The notes beneath the pieces were generated by a model, which was not told where the DNA came from, did not search any database, and saw nothing but the letters and a program-made list of their open reading frames with translations. A stretch of 32,614 nucleotides of DNA from Candidatus Thorarchaeota archaeon (GTDB taxonomy: Archaea > Asgardarchaeota > Thorarchaeia > Thorarchaeales > Thorarchaeaceae). Made by a program: the position numbers and the translations under genes. The DNA is taken from NCBI GenBank assembly GCA_029858305.1, contig JAOUFI010000022.1, positions 1 to 32,614 on the forward strand, written 5' to 3'. Positions 7,079 to 15,875 of the stretch are shown here, one piece after another (the stretch's first letter is position 1; every line of letters starts with the position of its first letter).

Positions 7079-7495
7079 TTGTCCCCATTTGTTTGTAACC
7101 ATGATGGTTCGTGTGAAGAGATTAGACTCTGTTGTACTGAAACAGAGATGACCCTATCTCGTGAGGATGCACAAAGAATTGAGTCATTAGGTTACAAAAA
7201 GGAAGATTTCCTAGTCAGAGTGATGGCAGGATTTTGTGAACTCAAAAACGTCGACGGACACTGTTACTTCTATGATCCTGAATCTAAAGTCTGCCGCATC
7301 TATGAGAATCGTCCGGAGGGGTGTAGGTACTACCCTATCATCTATGATGCTAGGAAGAGGAAGTGCATCCTTGACAAGGATTGTCCATCTGCGGTGACAG
7401 TCAGTCGCGAAGAAATCAGGAAGGTCTGCCATAGGGTGAGAAAGCTTGTAGAGACCCTTCGAGAGGAGGCTGCGCATGGTGAGAGCCCTTGCTGA
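7079..7495 (+). CDS. YkgJ-family cysteine-cluster protein (Fe/Zn-chelating domain)
   Basis: A 138-residue protein of the YkgJ/UPF0153 type, thought to bind zinc or an iron-sulfur centre through several conserved cysteines. The pattern is visible: FVCNHDGSCEEIRLCC at the N-terminus, FCELKNVDGHCYFYDPESKVCRIYENRPEGCRYYP in the middle (the C-x-I/V-Y-x-x-R-P-x-x-C-R-x-Y/F-P signature), and DCPSAVTVSREEIRKVC near the end. It begins with TTG. Its 3' end overlaps the next gene, a PHP phosphoesterase, by 20 bases, so the two are translationally linked and head an operon of four genes. Biochemical role unknown; proteins of this family are often close to RNA- or tRNA-related enzymes, which agrees only loosely with the RNase at the end of this operon. 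Confidence 0.85.
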   Translation: MSPFVCNHDGSCEEIRLCCTETEMTLSREDAQRIESLGYKKEDFLVRVMAGFCELKNVDGHCYFYDPESKVCRIYENRPEGCRYYPIIYDARKRKCILDKDCPSAVTVSREEIRKVCHRVRKLVETLREEAAHGESPC

Positions 7496-8333
7496 TCTAC
7501 ATATTCACTCTAACCACTCGGATGGAATCTACTCTCCAAAACAATTAGTAGATATGGCTATAGACTTGGGACTAGGAGGGATTGCTCTCACAGATCATGA
7601 TACCATTGGAGGTAATAGTGAGTTCTTAATTGAAGGCGATAAGAATGATTTAGCTTGCATCCCTGGCGTTGAGATTAGTACAGAATATCGTGGCTATGAG
7701 TTGCATCTCTTGGGCTATTATGTTCCTAGCGATAGGCCTGAACTACAGGATAGATTGACAGCCTTTAGAGACGAGAGAAACACGAGATTTCCAAAGATGG
7801 TGCAAAAACTAAGAGACCTAGGATTTGATGTAGCAGACTCAGAGGTCGAAGAGATTATGCGAACAGCAGCATCTCCTGGCAGGCCACACCTTGCAAGAAT
7901 TCTCGTTGAAATGGGTGTAGTGATGAATATTGACGAGGCTTTTGCTATGTATCTTGCAGAGGGAAAGCCTGCATACGTAAAACGAGCGCGGCCGGACATA
8001 ACAGAGGGCATCAGAATCTTGAGGGAGGTTGGAGCTGTTCCTGTGTTGGCACATCCTCTATACTACTCAGGAAGTGACCTCAGAAGCCTATTGATAGACC
8101 TTAAGGAGTCGGGTCTATTGGGAGTAGAAGTGGTCTACAATTATGAGAGAAACTCGATTCCTGAAGAAGATACAAAACAGGTAAAGAACGCCGCGAAAGG
8201 GCTTGGACTCATTGAGACCGGGGGTACTGATTTTCATGGAGACAATACACACAACGAACTTGGCAGTATGACTGTTTCCATTGAAGCTATTGCTCAACTT
8301 AGTAGAGCTGCAAGCCTCCTGCGGAACCTCTGA
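7476..8333 (+). CDS. PHP-domain phosphoesterase (TrpH/RNase AM-like)
   Basis: A 285-residue PHP-superfamily hydrolase using a trinuclear metal site. The motifs are clear: ADLHIHSNHSDG (6-17), ALTDHDT (37-43), PGVEIST (63-69), the ASPGRPHLAR segment, LAHPLYY and GGTDFHGD near the C-terminus. This arrangement matches the YciV/TrpH group, in which characterised members act on nucleoside 3',5'-bisphosphates or trim 5' ends of RNA. That makes pAp recycling or RNA end processing the best guess here. It starts at ATG inside the end of the cysteine-cluster gene. About 60 bases separate it from the amidohydrolase that follows. Soluble, cytoplasmic, no unusual insertion. Confidence 0.9.
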   Translation: MVRALADLHIHSNHSDGIYSPKQLVDMAIDLGLGGIALTDHDTIGGNSEFLIEGDKNDLACIPGVEISTEYRGYELHLLGYYVPSDRPELQDRLTAFRDERNTRFPKMVQKLRDLGFDVADSEVEEIMRTAASPGRPHLARILVEMGVVMNIDEAFAMYLAEGKPAYVKRARPDITEGIRILREVGAVPVLAHPLYYSGSDLRSLLIDLKESGLLGVEVVYNYERNSIPEEDTKQVKNAAKGLGLIETGGTDFHGDNTHNELGSMTVSIEAIAQLSRAASLLRNL

Positions 8334-8393
8334 ACCTAGAGATGATGCAGAAACCTTAATCGCTCCTATGAGTTGTAAGAAAGTGGGATCCTA

Positions 8394-9299
8394 TTGCGAG
8401 TTATTGATGCACACGCCCACACATGGACTAGAGATATCATCAGCAAAGAGGACATACATGCAAGACAGATTGCAGCAGAGAGAGCTGGTATTGAGGCTCA
8501 GCTCGACTCCCCCCTCCAAAGATTAACGACTGCAATGGATGCAGGTGGAGTCGAACGCGCAGTGATTCTGCCAATCGATAGTGGTATCTCACAGACCATG
8601 CCCCTGAGCCTTCAAGAGAAGACGGACTGGCATACGAATGAGATTGCTGATTCTCCAAACATCGTTTCATTTGTAGGTATTGATCCTAGAAGAGGAGAAA
8701 ATGGTCTTCGAGAACTGGAACGTGCTGTCACACTCAAAGGATGTAGGGGATTGAAGCTGTATCCTCCGAACGGGTTCTACCCTGACGATGATGCATTTTA
8801 TCCATATTATGAAAAGTGTGTTGACCTAGGGATTCCAATTGTTATCCACACAGGTTTCACTTCGAGATTCAAACATGTGAAATATGCGCAACCAGTCTAT
8901 GTAGACAAAGTGGCAGCAGACTTTCCAACATTGAAGATTGTGTTAGCACATGTTGGAGTCCCATGGGTACATGAGGCGTTAATGGTTGCTTCCAAGAATC
9001 CGAATGTTTCTGTTGACGTGTCGGGATGGCAATTCTTCGCATCCAAAGTGCCAATTAGAGTGTACCAGATGATTGCAGAGGCTAAGCTGAATCGAGTGTT
9101 TCCAAGTCGAATGCTCTTCGGAAGTGATTTTCCTCTTTTTGAATATGCAATGCCCTTGAAGAAATGGGTTGACTTCTTCACCAAGCTTCGAATTCCGGAG
9201 GAGATGATAGACCAAGGATATCCTCAAGTAACAAACGATGAGATACAGATTGTAATGTATGAAAATGCTAAGCGACTCTTCTTTGGTGATAAGACTTGA
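8394..9299 (+). CDS. Amidohydrolase family 2 (TIM-barrel metal-dependent hydrolase)
   Basis: A 301-residue member of the amidohydrolase_2 (COG2159-like) group, related to uracil-5-carboxylate and ACMSD-type decarboxylases and hydrolases. Signature elements are VIDAHAHTW (3-11), GLKLYPPNGFYP in the barrel, IVIHTGF with a metal-binding His, KIVLAHVGVPW with the next His, and FGSDFPLF with the catalytic Asp. The frame opens with TTG; this start keeps the HAH motif at the extreme N-terminus as usual for the family. The stop overlaps the TTG start of the Mut7-C gene by 4 bases (TTGA), showing translational coupling. The substrate cannot be inferred, and a link with the nucleic-acid enzymes beside it is only contextual. 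Confidence 0.88.
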   Translation: MRVIDAHAHTWTRDIISKEDIHARQIAAERAGIEAQLDSPLQRLTTAMDAGGVERAVILPIDSGISQTMPLSLQEKTDWHTNEIADSPNIVSFVGIDPRRGENGLRELERAVTLKGCRGLKLYPPNGFYPDDDAFYPYYEKCVDLGIPIVIHTGFTSRFKHVKYAQPVYVDKVAADFPTLKIVLAHVGVPWVHEALMVASKNPNVSVDVSGWQFFASKVPIRVYQMIAEAKLNRVFPSRMLFGSDFPLFEYAMPLKKWVDFFTKLRIPEEMIDQGYPQVTNDEIQIVMYENAKRLFFGDKT

Positions 9300-9787
9300 A
9301 GACATTCATTGTCGATGCTATGCTAGGCAAGCTGGCAACATGGCTCCGCCTCACTGGGCATGATACATTTTATTCTACAAAATTGCATGATGACGATATT
9401 ATACGTATTGCACTTGAACAGGAGAGAGTACTGCTCACATCGGATGCAATTCTCGCCAGTCGCGCAAAAGAAACTGGAGTAGAAGTGATGCTTGTGAGAG
9501 GGTCAGTAGACGAAGAGGTGGCGAGTGTCTTTTTACAGTATGGAATCAAGCCAGAGGCGGACCCAGCAAAATCTAGATGTACCAAATGCAATGGTGAACT
9601 GGTTCACATTACAAAGGATGAGAAGAAACAGATTGAAGAGTTAGTCCCAGAGAGGACCTATAATTATTACCAAGAGTTCTGGTTCTGTAAATATTGCAAG
9701 AGCGTCTTCTTCCATGGTGGACAGTGGATAAATATTGATGCCTACATGGAGCGGATAGCAGAACTCATGAACACACTTGATACTTGA
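9296..9787 (+). CDS. Mut7-C RNase domain protein (PIN-like fold plus zinc ribbon)
   Basis: A 163-residue Mut7-C (formerly DUF82) protein, an archaeal and bacterial stand-alone version of the C-terminal domain of C. elegans Mut-7. The N-terminal part has the PIN-like nuclease pattern FIVDAMLGKLATWLRLTGHDT (4-24), with D7 as first acidic residue, and LLTSDAILASRA (46-57) with the next Asp. The C-terminal half carries a zinc ribbon, CTKCNGEL and FWFCKYCKSVFFHGGQW. The family is predicted to cut RNA. It starts at TTG overlapping the upstream stop and closes the operon; one base separates it from the convergent OsmC gene. Confidence 0.92.
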   Translation: MKTFIVDAMLGKLATWLRLTGHDTFYSTKLHDDDIIRIALEQERVLLTSDAILASRAKETGVEVMLVRGSVDEEVASVFLQYGIKPEADPAKSRCTKCNGELVHITKDEKKQIEELVPERTYNYYQEFWFCKYCKSVFFHGGQWINIDAYMERIAELMNTLDT

Positions 9788-9788
9788 T

Positions 9789-10259
9789 CTATTCTTCTCG
9801 AATAGAAATGTCAAATTCAACAGGAATGCAATCCTTGATGGTCCTAGTCAGATGGCAGTACTCCTTCATTAATTCAATGCAACGTTTTCCTGTTTCGAGC
9901 TCATTCTCTCCAACAACGACCTCGCCAGAAATACTGATACCAGTTACAAGATATCCATTGCCATCGAAGATTGCTATAGCAGTTCCTCGAATCACGAGTG
10001 ATTTGAGATCCATCTCAAAGCGGCGCTGAAAATCAAGGAATGTGTTATTTAGGCAGCCTACCAACGAGGACACGAATAGTTCATCAGGACAGGTGCCATC
10101 ACCTCGTCCTCCAAAGGTTTCTGGAGTATCATAGATGATCTTGCGTCCTGAACTGTCTATGGCAGTACCTCCTGTACGACCATCCCACTCAGACATGGAA
10201 TGATACTCAGTCTTTTCAGGATATTTTGGCTTTACTCGCATATTCACGCGCCCGCCCAT
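9789..10259 (-). CDS. OsmC-family peroxiredoxin-like protein
   Basis: A 156-residue OsmC/Ohr-fold protein, which reduces organic hydroperoxides with a cysteine pair. The first catalytic Cys is in DELFVSSLVGCLNNTF (C69) and the second in CIELMKEYCHLTRTI (C135), the expected spacing for the family. The last strand reads DCIPVEFDISI. The second motif has His after Cys where many members have Pro, so the exact subfamily is open; YhfA-like OsmC proteins of unknown substrate are possible. An internal ATG at 10241 is an alternative start. A TATA-like GCTTAATC on the minus strand near 10280 would give an almost leaderless message from 10259. Divergent from the alcohol dehydrogenase. Confidence 0.88.
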   Translation of the reverse strand: MGGRVNMRVKPKYPEKTEYHSMSEWDGRTGGTAIDSSGRKIIYDTPETFGGRGDGTCPDELFVSSLVGCLNNTFLDFQRRFEMDLKSLVIRGTAIAIFDGNGYLVTGISISGEVVVGENELETGKRCIELMKEYCHLTRTIKDCIPVEFDISIREE

Positions 10260-10347
10260 AACATTAGTAAATTACGATTAAGCGTTACGGTTGCGATTGT
10301 CAGGAAGCCATTTAAACGGCTATTGAAACCTATCATGGGGATTGCTC

Positions 10348-11391
10348 ATGTCTCGACGGATGAAAGCAGCCATGTACTATGGCATTGGTGATGTGCGATA
10401 CGAGGAAACGGACATACCTGAAATTGGACGGGGTGAGCTCTTGGTGAGAGTCGGAAAAGCCCTTACCTGTGGTACCGATGTCAAGACATACAAGAGAGGA
10501 CATCCGATTCTGATCAAGCATATACCAGCACTCTTTGGTCACGAGTATGGGGGAGCAATTGAAGCAGTAGGAGAAGGTGTTCGACATTTCAAAGAGGGAA
10601 TGCGCGTTGTAGCAACAAACTCTGCACCTTGTGGTGAGTGCTTCTTCTGCAAGAGAGATATGCCCAATCTTTGCGCTGAACTCAAGGATAGCCTAGTTAA
10701 CGGAGCTTTTGCCGAGTATATCCGAGTTCCTGAGGCTGTGGTCCGATGGAATACGCACCAAATACCAGATTCACTCTCCTTCAGAGATGCCGCGCTTACT
10801 GAGCCACTAGCCTGTGTGGTTCATGGTATCGAAGAGTCGAACATTAAGCTAGGAGACACTGTAGTCATCATCGGAGCAGGACCAATAGGTCAAATGATGG
10901 TCATGCTAGCAAAGAAGCATGGCGCATCAACCGTTATTGCCACAGACCTTGCTGATCTTAGACGAGATATTGCTCTGAAAGCAGGTGCAGACATTGTCAT
11001 CAATCCATCAGAGGAAGACCCTGTAGAACGTGTTAGAGAAGAAACCTCCGGAAGAGGTGCAGACGTCGTCATTGAGGCGGTGGGGCTTCCAAAACTCTGG
11101 GAACAAGCAGTGAAGATGACCCGTGATGCAGGTACTACTGTGCTATTTGGCGGAGCTGCATCGGGAACGACATTCGAAGTAGACACTGTGAGATTCCACT
11201 ACGGTCAACTCACACTGAAGGGTGTGTTTCACCTCAAACCGAGGCATGTTGAGCAAGCACTCAAACTCATCATTGCCAAAGATGTGAATCCTGACTTGCT
11301 GATATCGCATGAAATGCCTCTAGAGAAGATAAATGAAGCCTTAGAAATGATGAGCGAAGGCAAGACAATGAAGGTTGCAATATCACCATAG
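10348..11391 (+). CDS. Zinc-dependent alcohol/sorbitol-type dehydrogenase (MDR family)
   Basis: A 347-residue medium-chain zinc dehydrogenase with a full set of ligands, unlike the partial one at the left edge. Catalytic zinc: C41 in LTCGTD, H65-E66 in FGHEYGG, E152 in LTEPLAC. Structural zinc: C95, C98, C101 and C109. The nucleotide fold shows GAGPIG (176-181) with D200 at the end of the second strand, which favours NAD over NADP. The overall pattern resembles threonine, sorbitol and other polyol dehydrogenases; substrate not assignable. ATG 10348 is preferred to a TTG two codons earlier, with GGGG 8 bases upstream. A TATA-like ATTTAAA at 10309-10315 fits a short leader. Confidence 0.92.
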   Translation: MSRRMKAAMYYGIGDVRYEETDIPEIGRGELLVRVGKALTCGTDVKTYKRGHPILIKHIPALFGHEYGGAIEAVGEGVRHFKEGMRVVATNSAPCGECFFCKRDMPNLCAELKDSLVNGAFAEYIRVPEAVVRWNTHQIPDSLSFRDAALTEPLACVVHGIEESNIKLGDTVVIIGAGPIGQMMVMLAKKHGASTVIATDLADLRRDIALKAGADIVINPSEEDPVERVREETSGRGADVVIEAVGLPKLWEQAVKMTRDAGTTVLFGGAASGTTFEVDTVRFHYGQLTLKGVFHLKPRHVEQALKLIIAKDVNPDLLISHEMPLEKINEALEMMSEGKTMKVAISP

Positions 11392-11410
11392 CCATAGACT
11401 GGTGGGCGCA

Positions 11411-11905
11411 TTGACAAAAAAGAACGATGACACCCTTCGAGGAAAGGCAGATGTCTTCAGAAATTATGCGATTGAGAGGAAACGGTCGATGAAGTTGCGA
11501 GACAATGAACGGGCTCTTCTCAAGATAATACAGGACCTCGATTCAAAATATGAAAACCTTGTTGTAACTGTAGAAGGAAATAGGGATGTTTCGGTTCTTC
11601 GCAACCTTGGTGTAAAAGCACCTATAATCAAAACACAGACTAAGCTTCCTAGGTACAGGATGATTGAACAGATTGTGGAAAGGGCAGGAAAGAGAGGAAA
11701 GGTTCTCATCCTAACAGACTACGATCAAGAGGGCAAAGAGATTTGTAACTATATAGAAAAAGAGCTTGAACTCGCAGGAGTCAAGACGCTCAAGGGCGTA
11801 CGTATTCGGATTCGTACGCTCATGGGTAATTGGAGATGTATCGAAGAGCTAGTTGCACTATTTAAGAGAAGAGACTCGCCAGAGAGCGAGTCTTCTGTGA
11901 CCTAG
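11411..11905 (+). CDS. Toprim-domain protein of the UPF0292 type
   Basis: A small single-domain Toprim protein with the two hallmark motifs, VVTVEGNRDVSVLRNLG (acidic Glu) and KVLILTDYDQEGKEIC (DxD), as in archaeal stand-alone Toprim proteins, RNase M5 and DnaG-type primases. It probably binds a divalent metal and acts on RNA or DNA ends. The start is uncertain: TTG 11411 has GGTGGG just upstream, GTG 11402 is possible, and an ATG at 11489 would also keep the motifs. The gene follows the dehydrogenase by about 20 bases and may be cotranscribed. Its last codons form a strong hairpin shared with the convergent ABC gene. Confidence 0.85.
   Translation: MTKKNDDTLRGKADVFRNYAIERKRSMKLRDNERALLKIIQDLDSKYENLVVTVEGNRDVSVLRNLGVKAPIIKTQTKLPRYRMIEQIVERAGKRGKVLILTDYDQEGKEICNYIEKELELAGVKTLKGVRIRIRTLMGNWRCIEELVALFKRRDSPESESSVT
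11872..11893. terminator. Hairpin at the junction of two convergent genes
   Basis: AGACTCGC (11872-11879) and GCGAGTCT (11886-11893) form a perfect 8-base stem with a 6-base loop. It covers the last codons of the Toprim gene, 15 bases before the stop codon of the convergent zinc-ribbon ATPase. It could end or stabilise transcripts from both sides; no T-run follows. Confidence 0.4.
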
Positions 11906-11908
11906 TTC

Positions 11909-12937
11909 TTACACTGATACTTGACTTCCACAGTTCGGGCAGATGAATTTGCCACCAGGAATCTCAGAACCGCAGACCCTGCACATCCTAGCCTTCTTTG
12001 CACGCATTTCATCTACCACATCAGCTGTTTGGGGCACAAGCATAAACCTGTTGTCAGTATATGTGAGTCTGAACTCCCGCGGATTTCCAGCCAGATCCAA
12101 GAGGTCAGTAGGCATTGGCAATCGATGTTTATCATCAAGACGGACAACTCTGGTCGTGTCAAGCATGTCAAGGTCGATACCAGCTTGATGAAATCCAGAT
12201 ATGACACCATCACGAAGCTCGACTGTCACATCAGCTTTCGATGCAACCTGTTGACTGTGGGTGACAATGAAGAAAGAGGTTCCAATGGTCTCATTCAATT
12301 CCTGGAATAGATCCAGAATGCGCTCTCCGGTTTCGGGATCAAGATCACCAGTAGGTTCATCGCAGAGAACAAGTCCTTTGCCTTCAGTATCAATCAGATT
12401 GACGAGAGCGCTTGCTATTGCAACCCTTGACTTCTCTCCACCGCTGAGAGTAGTTGCCTTATTCCGTTTGCGTTCTTCGAGCCCAACCATTTTTATAAGT
12501 CTATCAACTCGTTCCTTTCGAATTGCACGAGGTACGCCAGCAATCCTAGCAGCAAGTTCTACATTTTGCCATGCATTGAGATGAGGTAGCAGGTTGTTCA
12601 ATTGGAAGTGGAAACCAATGAAATTACGTCTTGCCTCTGTCAGAACTCGTTCACTTAGTTTGGTAATATCAGTCCTCAAGTTAGCCCAATACACCTTCCC
12701 CACTGTTGCCTTTGTTATTCCTCCAATAACATTGATTAGTGTCGTCTTCCCTGAACCAGAAGGACCGACTACAGCCATAATCTTACCTTCTAGAATCTGA
12801 AGTGATACACCACTGAGCGCCACGACTTCCAATTCCTGAGCCTTGTAGATCTTGTAGCACTCATTCACACTGACGACAACATCATCAGGCAAGTCACTGT
12901 AAAGGTCAAGTTCTTCTTCGATTTCGATTGTATTCAT
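11909..12937 (-). CDS. ABC transporter ATPase (LolD/MacB type) with C-terminal zinc ribbon
   Basis: A 342-residue ATPase of the class that powers FtsX-like permeases. Walker A is GPSGSGKTT (58-66), Q-loop around FHFQLNNLLPHL, signature LSGGEKSR (164-171), Walker B DEPTGDLD (193-200) and H-loop H227. The NBD ends near 245. A further 75 residues lead to a zinc ribbon, CRVCGSEIPGGKFICPNCGS (C319, C322, C333, C336), which is not part of the usual LolD/MacB ATPase. It is the last gene of the operon, 10 bases after the permease stop, with GAGGT before its ATG. The Zn ribbon may dock a regulator or the permease tail. Catalytic residues are intact, so it should be active. Confidence 0.93.
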   Translation of the reverse strand: MNTIEIEEELDLYSDLPDDVVVSVNECYKIYKAQELEVVALSGVSLQILEGKIMAVVGPSGSGKTTLINVIGGITKATVGKVYWANLRTDITKLSERVLTEARRNFIGFHFQLNNLLPHLNAWQNVELAARIAGVPRAIRKERVDRLIKMVGLEERKRNKATTLSGGEKSRVAIASALVNLIDTEGKGLVLCDEPTGDLDPETGERILDLFQELNETIGTSFFIVTHSQQVASKADVTVELRDGVISGFHQAGIDLDMLDTTRVVRLDDKHRLPMPTDLLDLAGNPREFRLTYTDNRFMLVPQTADVVDEMRAKKARMCRVCGSEIPGGKFICPNCGSQVSV

Positions 12938-12947
12938 AACGACTACC

Positions 12948-15863
12948 TCACATATTTCTTAATACATCAGCAGGATTTGTGTTGCCAGCTCTACGTGCAG
13001 GGTAATAACAAGCAATTATCATCACCAAACACTCTACTGCGACTGTAGCAATCATCAATAGGAGCGGATAAGTTAGCACCTTTGGGAGAATCGGCCAGAC
13101 AGAGGATATGCCAAAGGTAAGCACGGTCTGTGTATACCCAAATAGAAAACCGAGTCCGAGGCTGATAAGGACCGAGGCGAGAACACTACCTGCAAATTCG
13201 CCAAACACCAAACTGATAATCTGTCTTTTAGTTCCACCAATGGCTCTGAAAAGAGCGTATTCAGGTTCACGTTCAATAACTGCAGAGCCCAAGAATAATG
13301 CAATTGACGCTATGCCCATGGCGGCGCATAGAATGAAACTAATCATTGTTAGTCCCTCTAAGCCTGACACGAATAGTCCGGTAACGGAGTCAGGATCAAA
13401 CTCCATCGTACCAGTGATATAGACGTCTGTAAATAGCAGTGTGTCAAGGTATGCAGTCATTTCAGTTACATCATCAGGCGAGTTAGCGCCCACTAAGAAT
13501 GTTTCAGCTGCAATAAATCCAGTTTCAAAAGATAGGTCATCCAAATTGACCAAGGCAAATCCACCAAGTCCAGGCTGAAATCCAAAGAACGCACCATATG
13601 GGACACCTTCCAAATCCCGTGTAGAGGCCATTCCAAAACCAGGCGCACTCTGCATCATCCCAACCATATAGAACATCACATAGCTATGACCCGTTAATCC
13701 TGCAACATCTATGACAATAGGATCACCAACAGAAACGTTCCAAAGTGATGCATGGTATTCGCTGAGTATTATACCATGTTCTGTGTTCTCAAGAGCTGTT
13801 AGTATGACATCATAACTTGTATCGATAAAACTTGTAGATTTGAAATTCCCAATATCCCGATAGTCAGCTGCGCGAATGCCTTCTAGGTAGAAGCCTTCAT
13901 CATCAACATGTGATAGTGCTTCAATAACTGGAGTCGATCCAGTGACTCCAGAATACCCGGGAAGTGATCCTATCCAGTAGAAAGGTTGTTCAGTTGTTTC
14001 TATCCTTAGCGTTGAGCCTAACGCATAATTCGCCTCGTTTACCAGAGTGTCCTCAAAACTTGCAGTCTGAATCATCATCATTGTGGTTGTGGTAAGTGTG
14101 AGGGTAAGAATCACGAGGAGTGGTATGAATTGCCCTTTCCTTCTCCGAAGGCTTTGTGTTAGATATAGTCGCTTCTCACCCATAATTCGAGACACTCTCT
14201 CCGAAGCACCAGCAGTCACGAGTCGCATCGCTCGTGAACCCAAATATGCCGCTGCAAACAGTAGTAGCGTAGAAACGAGAATCTCGAAGATTGCGGTTTG
14301 ACCAGCCGGATTCAGTAGAACTGGCATCACAAGGAGCACAACAAGCACTCCACCTAGACCAACAGCATAGTAAGAGAAATGGACCTCTTCGGGTATCTCA
14401 TAAGTCAATCTTGTGGTAGGCTGTCCGATCTCAGCTACATCGATTCTTCTGGAAACATGGAAGAGGTAAGCGGCAGGGAGGAACATAGCAATGAGTATAG
14501 CTAGTATCACAGCCTGTGTAGGAATTGCGAGTTCATTCAGAAAGATTTGGTACTGAGAAATATCAAAGGCGAGGAGTCCGATTGAAGATCCCATTAGTGG
14601 CGCAGTTATAATGGTGATACAAATTCCTAGGAATAAACCTGACAAAGCAAGAATCATGGACTCCCACACGAATGCGCTAAATATCTGACCAAATGAAGCA
14701 CCCTTGGATCTTAATGCACTAATTTCACCCTTCTTCTGCGAAACTGATGTCTCAGAGGTGAAAATGGTCAGCATGAGGCTCATAACCATAACAGGAAGAG
14801 CCAGAAGTATCAAAACCTGACTGGCAATGTATGTATTGATGTGCGTTTGAAGATTTTCAATATTAAATAGGCCAATCACCGATAGGGTATCGTCGCTCTC
14901 CTCGATCATTGTTTTCAGGCCTTGCATATTGACTGCTGCCTCTGTTGGACCTGCTGCGATCAAACCATCAGCGGATCCTCGAATAAAGCCCACAGGTGAG
15001 AAGAAGCCATAATTTGTGATCATCTCTACGGATTCTTCACCAAGCTCTTCAGCAGAGATGAGAACTGAATCTCTTATCCCTAATACTCCCTCAAGGTTAC
15101 CCAATGGATCCCAGTTTCGCCTGTACAATTCAGGATAAGAAAGTCCAACTATTGAAGAACGAACAATATCGTAGATGCCTACGACGGTCAGGTTACGTAC
15201 TATCTGTCTGTGAAGAAGGAGAGGATCAAATGGGCGGGTCATGACCGGAGAATAATAGGTGCGAAGTACATCGATAGCGATCTCTGAGCCGACCTCAATG
15301 TCGATGGTATCGTTGCTAACGCTGCGTGCAGTGTCCGCAAAGCGCTGCGAGACAAGAATCTCTCCAGGACCCAAGGAGAGATTGCCTTCCCAAGCAATTT
15401 CCGTGGACCAGACTTCAAGGATTTCGGGGGTTACAACAATAACCCTTCCATCCTTGATTCCTTGCGCATAATTCATTCCAGTTGTGTAGTATGCTTCCCA
15501 CTCAGGCGTTATACCATCAACTCGTAGGATACCGACAGTACTTGGTGTAATATGTGCATACTCGGTGAAAAGACTTTCCAGAGCTAGTGCTTGTGCGTCA
15601 AAGAGTCGTGAATACACCTGACTACCTGCCCCGTTCTGTATGCTAAATTGGTAGGCATTTTGGTCGAAATAGTCCCTTATTGCTAGTCTTGTGCCGGTAT
15701 TGGTCCAAGAAAAGACAGTCGTAGGAAGGGCAATACTAATAGCTAGAATAAGGGCTATTCCCATATTCCGGGTTCGATTATTTTTCAAAGAGGAGAGAGC
15801 ATAGTTGATTGGCCAGAGGCGATTGCCTCTCAAGAGTTTGGATCCATTTTTCATCTTAGCCAT
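12948..15863 (-). CDS. FtsX-like ABC permease, downstream copy
   Basis: A 971-residue membrane protein with duplicated FtsX-like units. One N-terminal membrane helix (about 34-54, IALILAISIALPTTVFSW) is followed by a large outside domain up to roughly 340, then a block of helices including the QKKGEISALRSKGASFGQIF coupling segment, further helices near 490-590, a second outside domain (about 600-800), and a final three-helix FtsX domain ending NPADVLRNM. The last block carries the permease hallmark EYALFRAIGGTKRQI. About ten helices in all. It is a paralogue of the upstream gene (same layout, similar C-terminus). RBS GAGGTGAG precedes the ATG. Such permeases move lipids, lipoproteins or peptides, or transmit force to outside enzymes, rather than pump small ions. 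Confidence 0.93.
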   Translation of the reverse strand: MAKMKNGSKLLRGNRLWPINYALSSLKNNRTRNMGIALILAISIALPTTVFSWTNTGTRLAIRDYFDQNAYQFSIQNGAGSQVYSRLFDAQALALESLFTEYAHITPSTVGILRVDGITPEWEAYYTTGMNYAQGIKDGRVIVVTPEILEVWSTEIAWEGNLSLGPGEILVSQRFADTARSVSNDTIDIEVGSEIAIDVLRTYYSPVMTRPFDPLLLHRQIVRNLTVVGIYDIVRSSIVGLSYPELYRRNWDPLGNLEGVLGIRDSVLISAEELGEESVEMITNYGFFSPVGFIRGSADGLIAAGPTEAAVNMQGLKTMIEESDDTLSVIGLFNIENLQTHINTYIASQVLILLALPVMVMSLMLTIFTSETSVSQKKGEISALRSKGASFGQIFSAFVWESMILALSGLFLGICITIITAPLMGSSIGLLAFDISQYQIFLNELAIPTQAVILAILIAMFLPAAYLFHVSRRIDVAEIGQPTTRLTYEIPEEVHFSYYAVGLGGVLVVLLVMPVLLNPAGQTAIFEILVSTLLLFAAAYLGSRAMRLVTAGASERVSRIMGEKRLYLTQSLRRRKGQFIPLLVILTLTLTTTTMMMIQTASFEDTLVNEANYALGSTLRIETTEQPFYWIGSLPGYSGVTGSTPVIEALSHVDDEGFYLEGIRAADYRDIGNFKSTSFIDTSYDVILTALENTEHGIILSEYHASLWNVSVGDPIVIDVAGLTGHSYVMFYMVGMMQSAPGFGMASTRDLEGVPYGAFFGFQPGLGGFALVNLDDLSFETGFIAAETFLVGANSPDDVTEMTAYLDTLLFTDVYITGTMEFDPDSVTGLFVSGLEGLTMISFILCAAMGIASIALFLGSAVIEREPEYALFRAIGGTKRQIISLVFGEFAGSVLASVLISLGLGFLFGYTQTVLTFGISSVWPILPKVLTYPLLLMIATVAVECLVMIIACYYPARRAGNTNPADVLRNM

Positions 15864-15875
15864 TCATCTCACCTC

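Noticed and set aside
8979..9305. Minus-strand frame of 108 codons
   Set aside because: Antisense to the amidohydrolase with intact metal motifs.
12261..12584. Plus-strand frame of 107 codons
   Set aside because: Fully antisense to the zinc-ribbon ATPase, whose motifs are intact; Ser/Arg-rich translation typical of a shadow.
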